From Blasia pusilla (taxonomy: Eukaryota; Marchantiophyta; Marchantiopsida; Blasiales), in NCBI GenBank assembly GCA_050084515.1, contig CM114271.1, positions 32,116,001 through 32,180,000 on the forward strand: 64,000 nucleotides of DNA, given 5' to 3'. The notes below the pieces were generated by a model. The model saw only the letters and a list, made by a program, of their open reading frames with translations, searched no databases and had not been told where the DNA came from. Positions 55,203 through 64,000 of this stretch are shown piece after piece. The position numbers were made by a program, and so were the translations under genes. The number at the start of each line of letters is the position of its first letter. Positions within the stretch are counted from its first letter, which is position 1.

Positions 55203-55399
55203 CGGAACCCGGTTTGTGGAAAAGCATGCCGCAAAACATAGAGGTTAAGGTGGTTGGTACATGGAACAAATAGTGTTTGTTGTAAGTGCGTTGCTAATAT
55301 CAAGTATTCATCATGAATTCTTACATAAAAATAAGGAGAATCTAATCTAAAAAGTTAATTCACAATCTAAAAGCGGCTATGAAAAATGTACATTACCAA

Positions 55400-56015
55400 C
55401 CCACTCAAAATCAAACACTACATCCCAGATATTGCACGACCTCCAATCAAGTAGAGCACAATCTTCAACACCACACAACTTATGCTATAGAAATTGATTG
55501 TGTTTGAAAATTTTCAGAGCTTAGGCGTCTCCTCACACGTCACGTTTTCTCAAAATCTCAGCCTCATGTGACACTTTACATGAAAGAGATGGCCTTTGCA
55601 AGATTCAGATCTAATATCCTCAAATACGGAAGAGCAGAAACTAAAATCTCTCACAACTTCGTCTTCGTAACTTGGTTGGCCTTGAAATTTTTAGGGATAG
55701 GGAACCTTCTTATATTCTATGCGTCCTCAAAATATCAGATTCATATGACACTCCACTTGAAAGATATGGCCTCCGCAAGATTCAGATCTGAAATCTTTAA
55801 ATGTGGAAGAGCAAAAACTGAAATATCTCACAACTTCGTCTCGGTAACTTGGTTGGCCTTGAAACATGCAAGTCTAGAGTGCCTCTTAACACTTCATGTC
55901 TCCTCAAAATTTCAGCTTCATGTGACACTCCACCTAAACTCCTCTTGAAAGATATGGCCTCCGCAAGATTTAGATCTGAAATCTTCAAATGTGGAAGAGT
56001 AGAAACTCAAATCGA
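55400..56015 (-). repeat. LINE-i 5' leader and monomers
   Basis: The leader at about 55400-55500 carries the reverse complement of GTGTTGGAGAT...CTACTTGATTGGAGGTCG. It is followed by about three monomers up to 56015 in LINE-minus sense (landmarks AAAGAGATGGCCTTTGC near 55580, AAGATATGGCCTCCGC near 55760 and 55946). ORF1 itself is missing on the left. Confidence 0.75.
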
Positions 56016-59000
56016 TGTAGTGGGTGAACTTAAAAATTTATAGTGCCGTAGCGTTTTGTCTCAAGAAATCCATAGGATGGAGCACATAAGAAAACTTATA
56101 GTGTAGGTAGCCTAGGTTGGATGAAACTGTGTGTAGAAGCTACACAATAGCCACATGCTGGATTAGACACGATTAATATAAACATAATATCGAATGTTGT
56201 TGATTTACGACAACAGGTATTAATCTTTACCTTCTGATCACTTAATTTTCTACATTCTAGTGCATAGGGTCCTCAATTCAAACAAAATGGAAGCTAGTTC
56301 AATGTCATAAACATGGCAACCTACAACGATGGGCATATTCTAGCACATAAACAGTCGCCTCCCTTATAGCGGCTAAACATTGCTATGCATTGTAACTTTG
56401 AATGTGTACCACAACATGGAGCCCACGGCAAAGGTGCTTTATAAGAACACTTCAAGAAGGGTGCAGACAAACATGCTGGCCAAAGAGCAACTCACATTTA
56501 GGGGCACAATATCCCATTGTGTACACGAAGTGTGTCATTTGCACCATGAAGCTTACAAGCGTGGTTGCCTAGCAATATTGCTAAAGCTGTCATAGAATGG
56601 CTCTTCGTAATGTAGTTGTGGTACTTACCAAGATGTTGACTATATACTGTTGAGCGTACTGCCGATTACAAAAACTCAGTTATAGGTGTAACTTGTGGAT
56701 CTGATAATATTTCAAAGAAATTACTATGCATGAATAGCCTACGGACAAATGCAGTACATTGTGCAAGGTTTTAACACTCTCTATGAATCTGTATGCACCT
56801 ACTTGGTTGGCTAGAGTAGTTCAATAATGAAGTTGTAGTACATAGGAAGATGTCCACCGTACAGTCCTCAGAGTATTTCCGATCATAGAAACTTTTTCAT
56901 AGATGTAGCATAATGCGTCGGACCGATTAAGTCTCCATATGAATCAAGTTCCATTTAGTTGGGTAGCTAGGGCAGGGTGGTCAAGAAATGAAAGGAAAAA
57001 AACCGCAAGCATGTAACTCATAGGCGGGCATCTGCACAATTTGTTAAATGGATATTGGGGAGTAGAGCAGGATAGTTATAGTTCAGCAGCTCTAAGTGCA
57101 ATAATTGGGTCATGAAGCAGTCCACCTGGACATGTTGCTCTTTTAGAGTTGCCTACTCCTCCCGATACTTGTTGAGAATGAAAATGGATCCATGTCCTGC
57201 ACTTCTTTGTGAGATGTAGTTGGCCATAGTACTATATATATAGTCATTCTTGGCTTCACATCACTTTACTTGTTGTCTAGAAAACACTAACTAGGTAATG
57301 TACATCCAGATCCCTACCTCCCCTCGTCAAGTCATGAAAGATCCCCCTTATTGTTCTAAACATCAACCCTCCATGTGTAGAACTTGTTCCCTTTTTGCTT
57401 TTACAAGAGCGGGCCGCATTGCAACTCCCTAGGGTTTGGTTATTGGGTTTTCTACTAACAGCAAGACTATTTATGTTACCGTTTCCGACATTGCTGACCT
57501 CTAGTCAAGCAACTTTCTACTTAGATTCCCATATACATACTTGCAACTAGAGCTTTTGTTGGGCATCACTAGGCTTTTATTACTCGAGTTTGTAAAATAT
57601 CAGAACAGAATAGAGGGTGTCGGTTGAGGCCATGACTATAGCCATAACGCACCTCTCTAAATAAGGAGACACCGATGCCATCAAAAAGTATTGAAATCCT
57701 CGACGGTCCTACTCTGCATGTGCACCCTAAATTACAACATGAGTACATGTAATTCCCTTGAGATAACAAGTAATCCTAACATAAGGATAGCCTTGCCCAT
57801 ACAACTACTGATAAGTTGGAGAAATCTGGAACTAAAGTAGTTCGTGCCAATCTGTAACAAGTCGTGAATCCTGAATGCGCCCGAAGCCAAGCGATTCCCC
57901 GATAAAACATACCTTGGGCACAATGGACAATGTGAGAATAGGTTGCAAAATGAGAATGGTGGGCACACATGGAATATGGATGCGGTAGGCGAAATAGAGG
58001 CAAACATGACATAGTACTTGTGCGACCCCTATTGTTGCATGTTCAAGTGTCCAAGAAGTATGAATTACTTTAAGGAGCGTCCTCGAAAATCGATAGCGGG
58101 TGCTTAAGAAACAACAACAAGCACGATGGCACCTCGACTATCTAGACTGCAATGTATGTTGCGCATGTAGATGCATGCTGAAATGCCTAGTGCAGTGCTA
58201 ACGCAATGGAGGGGAACACCTTCGTAAGATTGATTGTTACTCATGTTTGGCGTTGCAATAGCACGTCCGTTCGCAACTTTCCTTAGGCCTTATTAATAGA
58301 GATAGAAAAAGAAACAAGAACCGACGGATGCGGACTCCCTCATGTGGGAGTGGTGCAAACGCCCTCATTTTGTTTGATTTATGCTAACAATAACAAGTAG
58401 AATGGAATGCAACAGAGAAGGAAGCATGTACCGATCAGGAAATGATTGTTGAACGAATGAATTGAGCTAGGTTTACTCTCTAACAACAATAGAAATTTGT
58501 CGACGATAGTAATAGAGAGAATAAAGGTCGTGCACTACTCGAAATCAAATTCTCTGGCTCCAATTCGATTGATGCAAGTATTGACAGAAGCAACAAATGT
58601 CCACTTCAATCAAGAAAGAATTAAGTATGCTTCCAAAAAATATCGATTAGTATCTCCATTGACACACAAAAGTGGCCGAGAGTCCTCGATGCGAGATTCT
58701 AAATAAAGCAAATGAGTTATGAAACTACCGTCGGCAAACATAAGGCAACCTTCACCTAAACATCAATTGGTGCAGATGATTGATATGGTTGCACTTGCAG
58801 CATTGAAGAACCTAAAAGACGATAGGAAAAATTAAAACTAAAGGCCGAAGAAAGAGCGAGGACCAATGAACTAGCCGGGTCGAGACGCCTAGCCTAACAC
58901 GCCTGGGGCAACAAACAACCATAAAGGTTTTCTGTGCGAGCGATCTTGGAAGCACAAACAATAAAAAAAAACTATCGAGAATCCCTAACATGAAGGAGCG

Positions 59001-59949
59001 ATGGGGGTCGAATCGTACGACATTCCTACGCCCACTATGCAACAAGGCAGTGGGGATGCCCTGCCCTTCCGCTGCCCACCGAGACGACTTCTTGCTACGG
59101 GAGTTAAATGCGTAATTTACCCGCTTGTAGTAGGGGCCCTAAAAAGGAAAAAATCATGTGGAACAATTGGTGCCATTCTGCGCCTTGTCGTCAATTGGCA
59201 AGTACCACCAACCATAGGTTGCGTACACATGCTAGTTCTAAGTGCTAGTAATTTGTAGCTCGTGCGATGAAATGGGTAACACGATCGAGAGATTTAGATA
59301 TATGTGAGGGATACCCACAATTTTGATGTGGAAGAAAGTTATAAAGTTTTTACAACCCGGCTAATGGAGAATTCTCATGCAAGTGTTTTTTAGACATGTC
59401 AATTTTTAGAACTTTTCATTTAAAATCTATATTATTATTGGAGAGTGCCTTCTTGATTTGCATCAAGCATGCGGGCCGACCCATTATAATGAGAAAATGT
59501 CGTTTAATGACTATAAGTGGTAAATTAATGTAGGGAGTGCATCAACGTGACAATATGCACGAGAGGTAGGGGGAGTAGTTGCATTATCATGAAGTGTAGG
59601 AGAATATAAGATGACAGAAAAATCAAGTGTGGTTATTGACAATCATGAATGGAATAGTCGTGGAAATTTTGATAATGTCTCGTGAATAGTAAAATTAAAG
59701 AAGTTATTTTTATGACTGCAATATGAAACTAGCACAATATTGGTACTGAAGAAAATACCTCTATTGTTAAAAATAGGTTGTAAGTTTTCACGGACTGAAT
59801 GTGGTGGGATTCAAAATGTTGAATAAGTTTGAGAAATGTGCTTAATTATGTACACTTTAGTGAGGAAGTGTGCCTCAAAATACACAACTATAATGACGTA
59901 ATTATAAAGGTTTACAAAATCGTGCAACAATGACATATCAGCCATAAAA
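56016..59949. other. No gene or repeat recognised
   Basis: Mixed AT-rich sequence. The longest frames are about 70-90 codons (57732-58012, 58497-58706, 59001-59258) with no motif and no supporting splice structure. No RNA gene or terminal repeats seen. Confidence 0.4.
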
Positions 59950-60850
59950 CATCAAGTGTGAGATTTATATGAAGTACAACATTATGTAAAAAAAGCAAGA
60001 GAGTGGCACAAAGTCTGTTGTAGATCAAAACATTCCACTTTGTAGACGAAGTCACCACATCTATAATCCATCCTGTGGAGCGTGTGGGTCGTAAAGCTTG
60101 ATGAGGGAGGCGAGAAATATGAAGAGATCTCACCCTTGTGATATAAGTGATGATCATGCAGAGAGTTTCCGTCTCAAGAGAAAAACAACATGTTTCTGCA
60201 AGAAGAATAGCACAAGGAGTTTGGTTTCTCACACCCAATTCTTCTTGTAGAAAGATCTTTTGCACTCTCTCCACGCGCTCCCAACATATCTTCTTGCAAG
60301 TAGGGCCCCAAACAAGACCACAGGGAGAACTAAGCTCATCAATAAGAGCTTCCAAAGACTCCAAGATACGAGATGAGCTTTTCAACAATGATTTAAAAGT
60401 GAATATAGAGTTTGGTAACATGCTTCTACTCTCTTTTGAAGGCAAAGTGCCCAACTACATTCAAGAGAGAAATTAATGCCTAGATACTTATAACTCTTCA
60501 CTTGTTCTAAATGTAGACATTTGTGAAAGAACGAGAACTTGGATCTAGTGCCCACTATAATGACTTTAGACTTCTCCATGTTAACCTCCATCTGATTCTT
60601 GGTACAAAAACTTTCAGAGTGTCGGGATGTTTTTTTAAACTAATGGCATTCCTTGCTAGTAATATGATATCATCTGCATACAATAAAGCTTTGATAACAA
60701 AGTCTCCAAGCTTCACACCTTCACTTTCACATTCCTCCAACCACTTTCAATGTTATCTATGAAAACTCCAAAAAGAGTAGGGAAGAGAGGGCAACCTTGA
60801 ATGACTCCAATAGTACTCAAGATCCAAGATCTCTTGAGTTTGTGAATCTT
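59950..60850 (-). pseudogene. LINE-j ORF2 fragment
   Basis: Minus strand: IGVIQGCPLFPTLF-type start near 60830, EECESEGVKLGDFVIKALLYADDIILLARN (two pieces; intact YADD box at about 60663-60674), NMEKSKVIIVGTRSKFSFFH, YKYLGINFSLECSWAL, then VQKIFLQEELGVRNQTPCAI and SLHISRLPHQALRPTRS. Frameshifts throughout. Lacks the 3' tail. Confidence 0.75.
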
Positions 60851-61119
60851 TGATTTTGGCGCGAACGGATTGGTATAATGTGGCCATGGCAACCTATTGT
60901 GTGTAGGAGCATATTTACCTCAGCGTTGACTTTGATCTGAATGAGCAGATGAGTCATATCTATCCAACTGCATTTTTGAACACATGCTTGCCTTCTGGAC
61001 TTCCTCCGCATTGTTTGTGTTTGAAGTATGATGCTCCAATCATACTCTTACGAAACATGAAAGGATCACATGAATAAGAAAACATAACAAGATTGGCGAT
61101 TCATGGATTTAAGCGACAT

Positions 61120-61420
61120 TGCGTAGATGCTGAAATTATCACTGGGAATAATATTGGAGATCGAGTTTTTATTCCACGTATTTCATTTATTGCATCAAAT
61201 TCTGGTTTGCCATTTGATTTATGTAAGTTTCAATTCCGTATTTAACCGGCTTTTGCTATAATTATTAATAAGTCTCAAGGTCAAACTTTGCAAAAAAATT
61301 ACATTTACTTGCCTAATCTTGTAATTTCTCATGATTGATTGTATGTAGCATTATCTAGAGTAGGAAAGAGAAATTCCTTCCACATCTATATTATTATGAG
61401 AGAGTGCCTCTTTGATTTGC
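61120..61420 (+). pseudogene. Helitron/Pif1-type helicase C-terminal fragment
   Basis: Reading with stops: NNIGDRVFIPRISFIASNS, FPFDLCKFQF-like, AFAIIINKSQGQTLQKN and LYVALSRVGKRNSF. These are the last conserved motifs of Pif1/RecD-like helicases (INKSQGQT and YVALSRV), usual at the C-terminus of Helitron RepHel proteins. The rest of the helicase is not present. Confidence 0.75.
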
Positions 61421-61709
61421 AACCTCTTCTTCTTTTGACATGTGGCATTTTCAGCCAATGGGATCGCTCACTTTCTAAGCCAATAAGATCACTCGCTTTC
61501 TTGGCCTATAAGATCGTTCAAAATCAATTTAAAAAAAAATCAAGAAATTTGAAAACCAATTAATATTTTAGGAGTTGATTTAAACTTAGGCATGGCACGA
61601 GGCTATACTATTTTGGCACATGTCTTTTCGGACAAAGATAGTATGATGTGTAAGACAAAAAGATTATTCAAATTCGATTATATATTATGAATAATAAGTT
61701 AAAATTATA

Positions 61710-61738
61710 CATTATTATAATGCATGAACACAACTAGT
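61710..61738 (+). other. Possible Helitron 3' terminus
   Basis: CATTATTATAATG can fold as a short hairpin. Eleven bases later CTAG is followed by T. A hairpin about 10-12 nt before CTRR, with insertion before T, is the standard Helitron 3' end, and the helicase remnant lies just upstream. The hairpin is AT-only and short, so this is tentative. Confidence 0.35.
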
Positions 61739-61739
61739 T

Positions 61740-63465
61740 ATTGTTAGAAAAAATTAAATAAAAATCATGAACATTCAAATAAGGAATGTGTATTGCTTTG
61801 CCACCCATAAGGTAATGTAGAGCCCTAGAACCACGAGGGATAAAGTTCAAAGCCTACCTCTAGGGGCCGTAACGAATGGCAATAATGGAAACCGAAATTT
61901 TGGTTTTTCCTTGAGGGTTGCTACGCCACTTTACGCCCGATCATTCTCTGTCGTGTTCACGTCGTACTTGAGAGATGTAGGAGGATCGAAAATCGAATCT
62001 CCTTGTTCTTCTCGCAGAGTTGCCTGTTCAGTCCCGTGGGTTTAAAAATAACTATCGAAAACCGAAGCTTTCCGTTCTACTTGCATGTACTCCGTCGTGT
62101 TCACGTTGTCAGAGCTGCTCGAAATAAATATCAGCGCAGTTGGACGCATCATGTCATCGAAAACGGTGCAGTTGTCGAGGAAGAAGTATCGGGATCGGGA
62201 CATTTGAGGACTGAGTGGAGAAGCCGGGAAGAACATGTGCAGGTTGAGGTGCTGTTCTGAGCATACGAGGAAACATGGTAGAGAGAGGAAATTATGTACT
62301 CGTCAGTTGCTTTGAGATGGAGATGAATGCTTGAGGGAAGAGGAAAGCTGGAGGAAGACTAGGTAGGAAGGGAAGAAAGCCAATCAACGGATGTGGACTG
62401 AGGTAACTGAGAAAGTGCGCGCTGTTCGTGGTGGATCGACCACGAACTCTATGGAGGTAATGCTGGGAGGGGTTTGGGACAGTCAGTCATTGAGAGGCTG
62501 GCTTTTAGACGTAACTGACTGAAACTGCCAATGTACCGTGATCCCTTCTGATTTGATTTGTCTTACAAAACAATCAGGAAGGAAATGATAGTGCAAAGAC
62601 GTGACAAACCAGAACAAGGGTGATCTAACAGGAGAAAACACGCCTTGGGAGATTTTAGAGAGAGCGAGGGTAATTCCGGTTGTAGTTCCGGTTGTAGTCT
62701 TGTGCGATAGATCTCGCGCTCTGATTGGACGGTGCTAAAGACTGGGATGGATGCAGAGGCAGGAAGAAGTGAAGAAAGTAACACGTGACATGAGGAAGAC
62801 TGTCATAAAGTGCAAGTGTTGAACATCCAGAGTGTTGATGCGGAGCTTCCAGGTACCAGCCAAGGAATTCTTTAGGACAAGATAAAGCTAGCGTGGTTGA
62901 TTCGAATCCTCTAAAGACGATGCTTCCCAGTGCAACAGCTTTGGGCGGTTAATCTAGGCTATGGAATCTGAGATACAGCTTGTTGATGCCAGCTTATCAA
63001 TTTCGGCGATGTTTGTTTATCTTCGTGTTGTTAATTTCGTACAAATTAACATAGAATGACCAAAGGTGTCAACCCACTGTCACGTAAGGTGCAGAATTCT
63101 TTCATTGCGTTATCTTCCTGCTATTCTGGAATCTGATAGGAGAGATCACTCAGGCGATTAGGGTCATGATTACTGATAAACTGTAAATGTGGGAGGAATG
63201 TGATCAGATTTTTGATAGAATGAATCTCCATTGGTACTTCTCCAAATTCAGCCAGTAGCATGTTCAGGGGTTATTATCTTGAATCCCAAGCATTGCTCAT
63301 GAACAGTTTTTGTGGGATATCCAGTCCCTTAGGCCCCACAGACTTCAAAAGCATAGAGCGTGGATGGGATGAGTGGATTTGAAGAGTTGGAATTTTTGTG
63401 GTGTACGCCACATTTCCATTCTTCTGCAATTCAATTGCAGCAGATGAAGTCATCTCAACCCTGCA
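61740..63465. other. No gene recognised
   Basis: Frames up to 85 codons (62003-62260) without recognisable motif. No repeat shared with the rest of the window was found by eye. Confidence 0.35.
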
Positions 63466-64000
63466 TTAGCTTGGCGGCAACTGTGGTCGTCCACCTTTGG
63501 TTTTTGGATTTGAGCCTTGAACCCAAGACCCCAGGTAGATGTATTGATCCACGATCTGTGTAGTTTCCCTGCTCAATCCTTGTTCATACATCGTAACTGC
63601 TGAGCTGCTAGGAGTCGAGCCAAAGATGACTTTTCTAGTTTTTTGCAACTTTATTTCCATTCCTGGTTTATTCCAGAATTCCCATAGTGCCATCCGATTT
63701 AAGCTCTCACTCTCATAGCCATTCACCCACTCTTACAGGACAGCCCAATGCCTCCAACACATATTGCATATAAGACCATTGGGTTTCCAGTCTATAAGAG
63801 TGGGTGAATGACATTCATCTGCCACTCAGGTGGGAATCCTTGTCGAATGGCAGTATAGAACATGTTGGTGAGTGTCAGAACAATAACATCATTTGCTATT
63901 TTGAACATCTGAGCTTGACAACGAAGGTCATCCTCAGGCATATTGTGTAACCTTCAGATACCTGATTTGATTTCTGAAGGTTGAAGAAGTCTGGCGGATC
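63466..64000 (-). pseudogene. Reverse transcriptase fragment of a second non-LTR family
   Basis: Minus strand. One frame (about 63780-63900) reads VIVLTLTNMFYTAIRQGFPPEW, resembling the RT opening (PPEW...I.PL). After a rearranged stretch, 63466-63726 reads GMEIKLQKTRKVIFGS and VDQYIYLGSWVQGSNPK, the RT region after the palm (KT.VM.FG and YLGS.V). This is distinct from the main LINE (KSKVIIVGTRSK and YKYLGIDFSH). The catalytic palm is missing and the element runs off the window. Confidence 0.6.

Noticed and set aside
57732-58012. Small Cys/Phe-rich protein
   Set aside because: Two overlapping frames, no homologous phrase elsewhere, no promoter or splice support.

Overview
This is a repeat-dominated window from a eukaryotic, very probably streptophyte (green alga or land plant) genome. 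The evidence is spliceosomal GT-AG introns, TATA boxes, a chromodomain Ty3/gypsy element whose primer-binding site is one base from the plant initiator-Met type, Helitron and Mutator-like transposases, and many copies of one LINE family. The species cannot be fixed from the sequence; a charophyte or seedless plant is my guess. No tRNA, rRNA, CRISPR or bacterial-type operon was seen.

Left third (1-28,990): one LINE copy on the minus strand (960-1470, 14299-14768, 27826-28990) has been split by two very large insertions. The first, 1471-14298, is a 12.8-kb Mutator-like element, called M here. It is flanked by a 9-bp target duplication (ATATCTTGA) and has purine-rich terminal inverted repeats. 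M carries two divergent genes with facing TATA boxes: a broken MULE-type transposase with a SWIM zinc finger (minus), and a multi-exon gene (plus) encoding a ParB/sulfiredoxin-like domain followed by a beta-class N4/N6 DNA methyltransferase-like domain. Its introns and intergenic DNA are packed with short palindromes (half-site GCAACCCGTCGG) whose arms covary. This ParB-methyltransferase cargo with its palindrome arrays is the strongest candidate for an undescribed system. The second insertion, 14769-27821, is a Ty3/gypsy element (Ty3-B) whose integrase ends in a PHD finger. Inside it lie a 5'-truncated chromodomain Ty3 element (Ty3-A), a partial second copy of M (19620-22428) and a 1.2-kb solo LTR.

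Middle (29,000-40,900): LINE fragments, an AT-rich stretch with nothing recognisable, then the one gene that looks like an intact host gene: a four-exon, 385-codon F-box-like gene on the minus strand (34769-36615). After it come a (TC)66 microsatellite and a Helitron Rep fragment.

Right third (40,900-64,000): a near full-length but decayed LINE (40912-46555). It has a 5' leader of tandem ~177-bp monomers, an L1-like ORF1, an APE-RT ORF2 and a TTTACCA-repeat tail. Beyond it are more LINE, Helitron and Ty3-A fragments nested in each other, and at the right edge a fragment of a different non-LTR reverse transcriptase. Most coding material outside M and the F-box gene is pseudogenised.
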